From positions 1 through 5,302 of the forward strand of contig JAEUJT010000309.1 in NCBI GenBank assembly GCA_016793525.1: DNA of 5,302 nt, written 5' to 3'. This document shows positions 1 to 5,302 of this stretch, in pieces (positions within the stretch are counted from its first letter, which is position 1; each line of letters opens with the position of its first letter). The translations under genes were made by a program, and so were the position numbers. Source of the stretch: Archangium sp. Lineage in GTDB: Bacteria; Myxococcota; Myxococcia; Myxococcales; Myxococcaceae. Under the pieces are notes generated by a model. It had not been told where the DNA came from. It saw only the letters and a list, made by a program, of their open reading frames with translations, and searched no databases.

Positions 1-173
1 CGACACCAACGCCCTGACGCCGGGGTGATCGGCGCTGCCGCGGGTTGGTCACCAGGGGCCGCAAAGCCCGGTGAATCGGCCCTGAATGTCAGTGGGCCAT
101 GGTAGATGCCTGGTGACACTCGCAGTGGCCGGTCCGTGGTGGTCCGGTCGTCACCGAAAGGCAGGCAGGGCAT

Positions 174-629
174 ATGGCTGGCGGAATCAACAAGGTCATT
201 CTCATCGGCAACCTCGGAGCGGACCCAGAAGTACGCTTCACCCCCTCGGGCTCGGCGGTCGCGAACTTTCGCATCGCCACCAACGAGAGCTGGGTCGACA
301 AGAACCAACAGAAGCAAGAGCGCACCGAATGGCACCGCATCGTGGTGTGGGGCAAGTTGGCCGAGCTCTGCGGCGAGTACTTGAAGAAGGGCCGCCAGTG
401 CTACGTCGAGGGCCGCCTCCAGACCCGCGAGTGGAACGACAAAGAGGGCAAGAAGAACTACACGACTGAAATCGTCGCCAACACCGTGCAGTTCCTCGGT
501 GGCGCGGGCGGCGCTGGCGCATCAGGTGGCTCGGGCCGCGGCGCGAGCGACTTCGGCGGTGGCAGCCCACCCCCAAATGACGACATGGGCCCTCCCCCCA
601 CCGCCGGGGGAGATGACATTCCCTTCTGA
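174..629 (+). CDS. ssb: Single-stranded DNA-binding protein SSB
   Basis: This 151-residue protein coats single-stranded DNA in replication, recombination and repair, and recruits partner proteins through its C-terminal tip. Residues 1-108 form the OB fold. The opening [16 protein letters not shown], the TEWHR block and the YTTEIV strand are classic SSB signatures. Tryptophans 40, 53 and 87 match the DNA-stacking aromatic positions of E. coli SSB. A short Gly/Pro-rich disordered linker (about 109-145) leads to the conserved acidic tip DDIPF, so the gene is complete. It is shorter than E. coli SSB (178 residues) because of the linker. Two cysteines (66 and 76) lie in the OB fold. The ATG at 174 is chosen because the SSB fold starts within a few residues; purine-rich CAGG repeats (162-170) give a modest ribosome site. 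A 202-base gap follows, so it is probably monocistronic downstream. Confidence 0.97.
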   Translation: MAGGINKVILIGNLGADPEVRFTPSGSAVANFRIATNESWVDKNQQKQERTEWHRIVVWGKLAELCGEYLKKGRQCYVEGRLQTREWNDKEGKKNYTTEIVANTVQFLGGAGGAGASGGSGRGASDFGGGSPPPNDDMGPPPTAGGDDIPF

Positions 630-654
630 AATCTCGTAGGGTCGCCTCGACGGA

Positions 655-671
655 GAGCGCGGCCGGCGCTC
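655..671 (+). other. Short stem-loop after ssb
   Basis: GAGCGC (655-660) and GCGCTC (666-671) form a perfect six-pair stem around the loop GGCCG, 26 bases past the ssb stop. No T-run follows, so it is not a standard intrinsic terminator. It could still protect the 3' end of the ssb mRNA. A second small stem, GTCGC/GCGAC (681-685/694-698), lies just downstream. The only T-run nearby (723-728) follows a weak four-pair stem (GAAG 706-709 with CTTC 717-720). Confidence 0.3.
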
Positions 672-788
672 GAGTTGATGGTCGCTGACGTTTGCGACAC
701 TTGACGAAGCGCTGGCCTTCTGTTTTTTGCGCGTCCGTCGATGAAGAGCAGATTTGGTTACATTTCCTTGCAGTTCCCTCTTGCCCTC

Positions 789-810
789 AGTGCCCGGACT
801 GATCGGCACT
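789..810 (+). promoter_or_regulatory. Leader stem-loop ahead of the lipoprotein ribosome site
   Basis: AGTGCC (789-794) and GGCACT (805-810) are perfect inverted repeats around a 10-base loop. They end nine bases before the GGAG ribosome site at 820-823. As RNA this would be a 5' leader hairpin; as DNA it could be an operator-like dyad. GGCACT occurs again at 849-854 inside the coding sequence, giving the first arm an alternative partner. A regulatory role is inference. Confidence 0.3.
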
Positions 811-819
811 TTTGATTTC

Positions 820-823
820 GGAG
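820..823 (+). promoter_or_regulatory. Ribosome binding site deciding the lipoprotein start
   Basis: GGAG lies eight bases before the ATG at 832. It favours this start over an in-frame TTG at 754, which would place 26 non-signal-like residues ahead of the lipoprotein signal peptide. Confidence 0.6.
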
Positions 824-831
824 CAATCTCG

Positions 832-2079
832 ATGAATTTCAAAGTTTTGGCACTCGGCGCCGCGCTTGGCTTCGCCATCGCCGTGGTGCCCTCGTGCGGC
901 ACGCCAAAGTGCAGCACGGCGAACTGTAAGGGCTGCTGCAGCAGCGACAACAAGTGCGTCCCCAACCCCAGCAACACGAACAACACCACGTGTGGCACGT
1001 CGGGCGGCAGCTGCGTCGACTGCACCAAGACCAACCAGGTCTGCAACGCCACCGCGTTCCAGTGCGCTGACACCACCACCGGCGGCGGCGGAGGCACCGG
1101 CGGCGGTACGGGCGGCGGCACCGGCGGCGGCGGCAGCACGACCTGCGCGGGCTGCACCTTGCCGAGCGGCTTGTGCCTCAGCATGCCCACCACGACCAAC
1201 TGCGGCACTGGCGGCGCGGCCTGCGCTCCTTGCGCCACGGGCCAGCTCTGCAACAGCGGCGCGTGTGAGACGCCTGACTCCGGCACGATCGCCGGCGCCA
1301 TCGGCTCGCCCTGCAACAGCGCGTCTGACTGCGTGAATGTGCCCCTCGAGCCCGGCTTCCAGGCCATCTGCAAGAAGCAGACGATTCCGGGCAACAACGC
1401 GTACCCGCAGGGCTACTGCACCCGTCGGTGCCTGAGCGACGACAGCTGCCGAGCTGGCACTGGAAACGCCGGCAACCTCTGCATGTACTTGCTCGGGCCC
1501 TTCGGTGAGCAAGAGAACGTCTGCTTGAAGGCGTGCCCGGGTCCCCGCGGTTCGTGCAACCGTGACGGCTACGAGTGCATCGACTTCGCGCCCCTGACCG
1601 GCAGCCCGACCCCTGAAGCCGTCTGCTGGATCCTCCCTGACGGCGGCCTGCCCGACGAGTGGGACGCTGGCCCGGGCAACTCGGCCGGCGGCGCCGGCAC
1701 GGAGTGCACGCTCGACACCGAGTGTGGCGCGCAGCCTGAGTTCCAGTGCATTCCCGGCGCGTTCCCCGACGGTGGCGCGACGCCGTTCCCTGGTGGCCTC
1801 TGCGTGGGCGACTGCGGCGGCTCGTTGCTGAACAGCTTCTGCGGCGACGGTGGCCTCTGCGTGCCGTACCGCCAGCAGGCGACGGGTGGCGACTTGGTGG
1901 TGTGGCAGTGCAGCGAAGGCTGCAACCCCTCGGCGGCCAGCACGTGCCACCGCAGCGGGTACATCTGCGACCCCATTGGCACGAGCACGACGTTCGGTAC
2001 GTGCTCCCCCGACTGCCGAATCACCCCGGCCATCTGCGGTGGCGGCACGTGCGTGCAGGCGACCGGCCGCTGCCAATAA
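832..2079 (+). CDS. Cysteine-rich modular lipoprotein, function unknown
   Basis: This 415-residue protein is probably secreted and lipid-anchored. Residues 1-21 form a short signal peptide (one Lys, then a hydrophobic run) ending in VPS before Cys22. That fits a lipobox, although Pro at -2 is atypical. I count 47 cysteines; removing Cys22 leaves 46, enough for 23 disulfides. Order: an 8-cysteine module N1 (32-78, plus extra Cys36); a flexible Gly/Thr linker (80-104); a second 8-cysteine module N2 (105-145); a 12-cysteine module A (161-265); a Gly/Asp-rich spacer; a matching module B (292-391); and a tail ending CGGGTC...GRC (391-414). There is no enzymatic motif. Similar Cys-rich lipoproteins with (GGGT)n linkers are common in myxobacteria (general knowledge), possibly in surface adhesion or binding; here the role is unknown. 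ATG 832 is supported by GGAG eight bases upstream. A strong terminator follows 29 bases after the stop. Confidence 0.85.
   Translation: MNFKVLALGAALGFAIAVVPSCGTPKCSTANCKGCCSSDNKCVPNPSNTNNTTCGTSGGSCVDCTKTNQVCNATAFQCADTTTGGGGGTGGGTGGGTGGGGSTTCAGCTLPSGLCLSMPTTTNCGTGGAACAPCATGQLCNSGACETPDSGTIAGAIGSPCNSASDCVNVPLEPGFQAICKKQTIPGNNAYPQGYCTRRCLSDDSCRAGTGNAGNLCMYLLGPFGEQENVCLKACPGPRGSCNRDGYECIDFAPLTGSPTPEAVCWILPDGGLPDEWDAGPGNSAGGAGTECTLDTECGAQPEFQCIPGAFPDGGATPFPGGLCVGDCGGSLLNSFCGDGGLCVPYRQQATGGDLVVWQCSEGCNPSAASTCHRSGYICDPIGTSTTFGTCSPDCRITPAICGGGTCVQATGRCQ
925..1266 (+). repeat. Duplicated 8-cysteine modules N1 and N2 in the lipoprotein
   Basis: N1 is encoded at 925-1065 and N2 at 1144-1266. Both follow C-x2-C, a C-x5/6-C step, a longer gap to CGT.G, then C-x2-C and two final cysteines. 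N1 cysteines are 32, 35, 42, 54, 61, 64, 71 and 78; N2 cysteines are 105, 108, 115, 124, 131, 134, 140 and 145. The residues between the cysteines are only loosely conserved, which points to an old duplication. Confidence 0.7.
1081..1134 (+). repeat. Low-complexity Gly/Thr linker-coding repeat
   Basis: This GGC-rich stretch encodes G5-T-G3-T-G3-T-G4 (residues 84-101) between modules N1 and N2. The unit is a 12-base GGGT codon block with third-base drift (GGA, GGT, ACG). Slippage in 12-base steps would change linker length without breaking the frame. Confidence 0.85.
1312..2004 (+). repeat. Tandem 12-cysteine modules A and B in the lipoprotein
   Basis: Module A (1312-1626, residues 161-265) and module B (1705-2004, residues 292-391) align cysteine for cysteine, 12 to 12. 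Shared steps are C-x5-C at the start, C-x3-C twice in the middle (YCTRRC with LCVGDC, and VCLKAC with QCSEGC), and C-x6-C with RxGYxC near the end (NRDGYEC with HRSGYIC). Spacings between these anchors vary. I infer an internal duplication. Confidence 0.75.
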
Positions 2080-2108
2080 GCAGACGAGTCACCTGACGTT
2101 GTGACTTC

Positions 2109-2149
2109 GAGGGGGTGGCGCCGCAGCCAGGCGCCACCCCCTCTTTTTT
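2109..2149 (+). terminator. Strong intrinsic terminator of the lipoprotein gene
   Basis: A perfect 14-pair stem (GAGGGGGTGGCGCC at 2109-2122 with GGCGCCACCCCCTC at 2130-2143) closes a 7-base loop, and six T residues follow (2144-2149). It starts 29 bases after the lipoprotein stop and should isolate that gene from hsp33. On the - strand only short A-runs flank the stem, so it acts in the + direction. Confidence 0.95.
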
Positions 2150-2154
2150 CGCGG

Positions 2155-2160
2155 TACACT
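2155..2160 (+). promoter_or_regulatory. Candidate -10 box for a leaderless hsp33 transcript
   Basis: TACACT fits the TANNNT -10 pattern, and its end is eight bases before the ATG at 2169, so transcription would start at or within about two bases of the start codon. There is no Shine-Dalgarno sequence between the terminator and the ATG, which agrees with a leaderless mRNA. No convincing -35 box is seen; the expected place lies inside the terminator stem. Confidence 0.35.
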
Positions 2161-2168
2161 TGGGCCGC

Positions 2169-3077
2169 ATGTCTCGGTCTTCGGCAGATGGTGTCGCGCG
2201 GGCGCTCCTGCCCCGACATGACATTCAAATCTCGGTGGCCGTCGCCACCCACGCGGCGCGGCTGGGGCGCGAAAAACACCAGCTGCGCGCGGCGGCAGCG
2301 GCGCTCCTCGGCCAGGGGCTGACGGGGGCGGCGCTGGTGGCGTCGCTGCAGAAGAACGAGAGCCGCATCAACCTGCAGGTGGCCTGTGACGGGCCGCTGC
2401 GCGGGCTGTTCGTCGATGCGTCGTCGACGACGGGCGACGTGCGCGGGTACGTGAAGAACCCGTTCGCCGAGGTCGAGCTGAGCAACGGCCCGTTCCGCTG
2501 GCGCGGCGCGCTGGGCAACGCCGGGTACCTGGCGGTGCTGCGCGACATCGGCAAGGGCGAGTTCTACCGCTCGTCGGTCGAGCTCACCGCGATGAGCCTC
2601 GCCGAAGACCTGAATCACTACTTCGAGACCTCCGATCAGGTCGCCACCCGGGTGGCCATCGATCTGGTGCGCGCCGGCGACGAGGGGCTCGGCGCGGTGG
2701 GCGGGGTGCTGGTGCAGGCGCTCCCCAACGGAGACGCGGCGCGGGTCGCCGAGCTCGGTTCGACGCTCCCGGCAGCGCTGGTCCGCGCGCTGAACGAGCC
2801 TCAGCCGCTGACGGCCACGTCGCTGCTGGCCACCCTCTTCCCCGCCGACGAGGTCGACGTCACCTTCACCGGGCCGCTCCAGTGGCGCTGCACCTGCTCG
2901 AAGGCGCGTGTGATGGAGACGTTGGCGGCGCTCGGCCGCGCCGAGGTGCAAGACCTGCTCGACACGCAGGGCAGCGCGGCCATCGTCTGTCAGTTCTGCG
3001 CCACCCGCCACGAGGCGACGTTTCACGATCTGGTGACGTTGCTCGAGTCGATGGGCGGCGCGCCGACAAAGAACTGA
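2169..3077 (+). CDS. hslO: Hsp33 redox-regulated molecular chaperone
   Basis: This 302-residue cytoplasmic holdase is of the Hsp33 family, in which four cysteines bind zinc in the reduced resting state and release it on oxidation plus unfolding, activating binding of unfolded proteins. The zinc motif is intact: Cys241-x-Cys243, 30 residues, then Cys274-x2-Cys277, the same spacing as I recall for E. coli Hsp33. The N-terminal domain shows family blocks: DGPLRGL (74-80), GDVRGYVKNP (89-98), GNAGYLAVLRDIG (116-128) and YFETSDQ (151-157). An additional cysteine, Cys73, lies outside the zinc site. The length is normal, so the gene is complete. ATG 2169 gives a proper N-terminus; an upstream in-frame GTG at 2115 lies inside the terminator stem and is rejected. 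No ribosome site precedes the ATG. The gene ends 58 bases from the convergent hydrolase gene. Confidence 0.95.
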   Translation: MSRSSADGVARALLPRHDIQISVAVATHAARLGREKHQLRAAAAALLGQGLTGAALVASLQKNESRINLQVACDGPLRGLFVDASSTTGDVRGYVKNPFAEVELSNGPFRWRGALGNAGYLAVLRDIGKGEFYRSSVELTAMSLAEDLNHYFETSDQVATRVAIDLVRAGDEGLGAVGGVLVQALPNGDAARVAELGSTLPAALVRALNEPQPLTATSLLATLFPADEVDVTFTGPLQWRCTCSKARVMETLAALGRAEVQDLLDTQGSAAIVCQFCATRHEATFHDLVTLLESMGGAPTKN

Positions 3078-3135
3078 ATACCGAGGGGCCGCCGGGCAGC
3101 GCCAACCCCGGCATGCGCTACGAAGATGCGCGACG
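3078..3135. other. Convergent intergenic spacer with a small stem-loop
   Basis: This 58-base gap lies between the stops of hsp33 (+) and the hydrolase gene (-). GCCGGG (3091-3096) and CCCGGC (3107-3112) can form a six-pair stem with a 10-base loop. There is no T-run on either strand, so neither gene has a clear intrinsic terminator here. Confidence 0.4.
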
Positions 3136-4194
3136 TTACGGCGAGAGCTTGCCGCCGCCGACCGCGCGCCACCACGGGTCGAGGCGGTCGACGCGTTCGG
3201 GCTCCACCGGCGCTCCCAGCTGAGGCATCACCAGCGGGGGCGCGACCGTGCCGGCGAGGCGCACCAAGGTCTCCGCCGGCTCGTCCCACGCGTGGAGCGC
3301 CAGGTTGAAGGTGCCCCAGTGCACCGGCAGGAGGCGCCCGCCGCCGAGCAGCTCGAAGGCCTTGAGCGCGTTCTCTGGGCCGAGGTGAATGTCGCCCCAC
3401 GCGGGGTGCCACGCGCCGACCTCGAGCATCACCAGGTCGAACGGGCCGAGGCGCTGGCGAATTTCGGCGTACTCCGGGGTCAGCCCGGTATCGCCGCTGA
3501 AGAAGACGCGGTGCTTCGGGCCGCGCATCGCGAAGGAGCTCCACAACGTGCCGTTGCGCACCAGGCCCCGCCCAGAGAAATGCTGCGAAGGCGCCGCGGT
3601 CACCGTCACGTCGTGTCGCGCGAGCCGCGCCTCTTCCCACCAGTCGAGCTCGATAATCCGCTCCGGGGGAACACCGAGCCCCTCCAGATGCGCCCCCACG
3701 CCGAGCGAGGTGTAGAACGGCACGTCGAGCGCGGCCAGCTGGGTGATGGTGGGCGCGTCGAGGTGATCGTAGTGATCGTGCGACACGATGATCGCGTCGA
3801 GCGGCGGCAGCGCGGCAATCGACACCGGCACGGGCTGAAAGCGCTTCGGCCCGGCGAAGCTCAAGGGAGACGCCCGCTCGCCCCACACCGGGTCGGTCAG
3901 AATGCGCGCCCCGTCGAGCTCGACGAGCACCGTCGAATGCCCCAGCCAGGTGGTGCGCAACCCCGTCTCCGGCGGCGCGGCCCAAGTCGCGAGCGGGTTG
4001 TGCGACGGGAGCGGCCCAGGCGGGGCGCGAGCGACATCACCAGTGAAGTACTCCCCGATGGTGGAGAAGGTGGTGCCGGGCTTGAGCCCTGAGCCCACGC
4101 CCGAGGTGTTGCGAAACGCGCCGTCGACGAAGCGCTTCGACGCAGCGGTTCGCTCCAAGCGGAGACCTGCGGCGCGCACGAGTGACTTCGACAT
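3136..4194 (-). CDS. Metallo-beta-lactamase-fold hydrolase, RomA/NAPE-PLD type
   Basis: This 352-residue protein is predicted to be a cytoplasmic zinc-dependent hydrolase. The metal site is complete: His139-x-His141-x-Asp143-His144 (SHDHYDHLD), His205 (PSQHFSGRG), Asp235 (FSGDTG) and His292 (LPVHWGTF). WLGHST (83-88) and the QHFSGR and HWGTF blocks are typical of the RomA/NAPE-phospholipase D branch rather than true beta-lactamases. The ligand spacing resembles human NAPE-PLD as I recall it. A phospholipid-type phosphodiester substrate is possible but not shown. There is no signal peptide or membrane segment. ATG 4194 is backed by GGAGAGGA at 4201-4208 (- strand). The start lies 20 bases after the stop of the ATP-grasp gene, so the two are probably co-transcribed. 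Confidence 0.88.
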   Translation of the reverse strand: MSKSLVRAAGLRLERTAASKRFVDGAFRNTSGVGSGLKPGTTFSTIGEYFTGDVARAPPGPLPSHNPLATWAAPPETGLRTTWLGHSTVLVELDGARILTDPVWGERASPLSFAGPKRFQPVPVSIAALPPLDAIIVSHDHYDHLDAPTITQLAALDVPFYTSLGVGAHLEGLGVPPERIIELDWWEEARLARHDVTVTAAPSQHFSGRGLVRNGTLWSSFAMRGPKHRVFFSGDTGLTPEYAEIRQRLGPFDLVMLEVGAWHPAWGDIHLGPENALKAFELLGGGRLLPVHWGTFNLALHAWDEPAETLVRLAGTVAPPLVMPQLGAPVEPERVDRLDPWWRAVGGGKLSP

Positions 4195-4200
4195 GGTGGG

Positions 4201-4208
4201 TCCTCTCC
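4201..4208 (-). promoter_or_regulatory. Ribosome binding site of the hydrolase gene
   Basis: On the - strand GGAGAGGA lies six bases before the ATG at 4194, inside the 20-base gap after the ATP-grasp stop. It fixes the start, although the same frame stays open upstream to 4764, and it supports translation from a shared mRNA. Confidence 0.75.
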
Positions 4209-4214
4209 GGTGTT

Positions 4215-5297
4215 TCAGCTCGGGGTCGGCTCGGGCTTCTCGTCGCGATCGGGGCGGGCCCGGCGCTCCTTCGCGCGGCGAACCGCCCCGGAGAGGATCT
4301 CCCCGATGAGCGTCGCGTAGTCCATGCCCGCGCCCTGGGCGATGAGCACCAGATCGCTCCACCCCGGGGTGAGGCCCGGCAGCGGGTTGCACTCGAGAAA
4401 GTAGATGCGCCCGGCCTCGTTGAGGCGAAAGTCGATGCGCGCCACGTCGCGGCAGCCCAACGCCATGAAGGCGGAGCGGGCGGCGGTCTTCAGGCGCTCC
4501 AGCGGGCCGGCGTCGAGCTTGGCGGGCACCTCGTAGCGAATGCGATCGTTCACCTCGAGCTTGTCCTCGAACTTGTAGATGGGCGTCTTGTCGGCCTTGT
4601 TGGTGAAGACGATCTCCATCGGGGGCAGCACTTTGGGCCTGCGCTCGCCGAGCAACCCCACGGTGAATTCGCGCCCGCGAATGTACTCTTCGACCAGCGC
4701 CGGCTGCTGGTAGCGATCGACCAGCTCGCGCACCACCTCGCGCAGCTCGGCCTCGGAGTGGCACACGCTTTTGCCGATGACGCCTTTGCTCGACCCTTCG
4801 GCCACGGGCTTCACCATCAGCGGCCAGCGGGTGAACTGCTTGTCGAGGCGCTCGCGCCCGGTGGTCATCAACTGAAAGTCAGGCGTATCGACCCCTGCCG
4901 CGCGCACCACCTTCTTCGCCAGCGCCTTGTCGAGCGCGAGGCTGAGCGTCGCCGGGTCGGAGCCGGTGTACGGAATGTCGAGCAGCTCGAGGAGCGCCGG
5001 CACCTGGCTCTCCCGGTTTCGCCCGCGAAAGCCCTCGGCGATGTTGAACACCACGTCGACCGGCGTGGCGGACAGCAGCATGGGCAGGTCGGCCGTGGCC
5101 TCCAGGTCGACCACCTCGTGGCCGTGCGAAGCGATGGCGACGCGAATGGCCTGCAGCGTCGAGGGGGCGTCGTATTCCGCTTCGTGATCGTGTTGCCCGT
5201 CGGCGGTCGGCTTGACCCGCTTCACGTTGAAGGTGAAGCCCACCCGCAGCGGCCCCCTCCGTGCGGGGCGAGACGAGGGGCGGCTGCGCTCCTTCAC
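4215..5297 (-). CDS. D-Ala-D-Ala ligase-like ATP-grasp enzyme
   Basis: This ATP-grasp ligase of about 360 residues is related to D-alanine-D-alanine ligase; such enzymes activate a carboxylate as acyl phosphate and join it to an amine. ATP-site residues are intact: Lys124 (LDK), Lys163 (VKP), the GSSKG loop (168-172), VEEYIRGRE (202-210), ARIDF (286-290) and ECNPLPGLT (302-310, Glu302 and Asn304 as metal ligands). IPYTGSD (108-114) is Ddl-like. The substrate loop, however, reads NIAEGFRGRNRES (85-97) where Ddl has an HGxxGEDG-type motif, and PGWSDL (311-316) replaces the usual HSL segment. Many genomes label such proteins Ddl, but the substrate is uncertain. The C-terminus (about 341-360) is charged and probably disordered. 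The GTG at 5297 lies five bases from the window edge and the frame stays open, so the true start may be outside. It heads an operon with the downstream hydrolase. Confidence 0.85.
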   Translation of the reverse strand: MKERSRPSSRPARRGPLRVGFTFNVKRVKPTADGQHDHEAEYDAPSTLQAIRVAIASHGHEVVDLEATADLPMLLSATPVDVVFNIAEGFRGRNRESQVPALLELLDIPYTGSDPATLSLALDKALAKKVVRAAGVDTPDFQLMTTGRERLDKQFTRWPLMVKPVAEGSSKGVIGKSVCHSEAELREVVRELVDRYQQPALVEEYIRGREFTVGLLGERRPKVLPPMEIVFTNKADKTPIYKFEDKLEVNDRIRYEVPAKLDAGPLERLKTAARSAFMALGCRDVARIDFRLNEAGRIYFLECNPLPGLTPGWSDLVLIAQGAGMDYATLIGEILSGAVRRAKERRARPDRDEKPEPTPS

Positions 5298-5302
5298 CTT
5301 GC

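Noticed and set aside
2..28. Possible 3' end of an upstream gene (eight codons then TGA)
   Set aside because: All eight codons end in G or C, as real genes here do, but the stretch is too short to tell from chance.
701..729. TTGACG as a -35 box upstream of the lipoprotein gene
   Set aside because: A run of T residues, not a TATAAT-like box, lies at the proper distance, so the promoter is not supported.
755..772. Sigma-54-like promoter (TGG...TTGCA) upstream of the lipoprotein gene
   Set aside because: GG and GC are 12 bases apart instead of the required 10, and the rest of the consensus is missing.
754..831. TTG start giving a 441-residue lipoprotein
   Set aside because: The extra 26 residues would bury the signal peptide, and they lie over the leader hairpin and ribosome site.
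787..2076. Long antisense open frame (429 codons) opposite the lipoprotein gene
   Set aside because: It is a high-GC shadow: the product is Ala/Arg/Val-rich with no recognisable domain, and the + strand has a signal peptide, ribosome site, ordered cysteine modules and terminator.
2115..2168. GTG start giving a 320-residue Hsp33
   Set aside because: The codon is inside the terminator stem, and the added residues match nothing in the Hsp33 N-terminus.
1569..3026. Antisense open frame of 485 codons spanning the lipoprotein and hsp33 genes
   Set aside because: It crosses a strong terminator and two well-supported + strand genes, and its product is low-complexity and Arg-rich.
3023..3985. Second - strand frame of 320 codons inside the hydrolase region
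   Set aside because: It is a frame-shifted shadow of the hydrolase; all metal-site motifs are in the other frame.
4195..4764. 5' extension of the hydrolase frame overlapping the ATP-grasp gene
   Set aside because: The upstream residues are Arg/Gly/Ala-rich and overlap the conserved ATP-grasp domain. The ATG at 4194 has a strong ribosome site and starts the family-like N-terminus.

Overview
The window is very GC-rich, with long spurious open frames on both strands. Together with a cysteine-rich, Gly/Thr-linked lipoprotein of a type common in myxobacteria, this suggests a member of the Myxococcota, perhaps Cystobacterineae. That placement is inference from style and protein content, not from a marker gene. 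I see no RNA gene, mobile element, CRISPR array or replication origin.

Layout. Three genes run on the + strand. The first is a complete ssb (single-stranded DNA-binding protein, 174-629). After a 202-base gap comes a 415-residue lipoprotein with 47 cysteines (832-2079), closed by a near-ideal intrinsic terminator (2109-2149). Then comes a complete Hsp33-type redox chaperone (2169-3077) whose ATG lies only 19 bases past the terminator's T-run. Two genes run on the - strand and face hsp33 tail to tail across 58 bases. Reading leftward from the right edge they are a D-Ala-D-Ala ligase-like ATP-grasp enzyme (5297-4215, possibly cut at its 5' end by the window edge) and a metallo-beta-lactamase-fold hydrolase of the RomA/NAPE-PLD type (4194-3136). 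They are 20 bases apart and probably form one operon.

How the genes relate. ssb (replication and repair), the surface lipoprotein and hsp33 (rescue of unfolded proteins under oxidative stress) look like separate transcription units that happen to be neighbours. The ligase-hydrolase pair is the only likely functional unit. Its ligase keeps the ATP-grasp chemistry but has a non-canonical substrate loop, so it may join something other than two D-alanines.

Most unusual signal. The lipoprotein is built from two internally duplicated disulfide modules: an 8-cysteine module copied on either side of a Gly/Thr linker, and a 12-cysteine module copied in tandem. The cysteines match one for one while the residues between them have diverged. 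I found no clear evidence of an undescribed multi-gene system.
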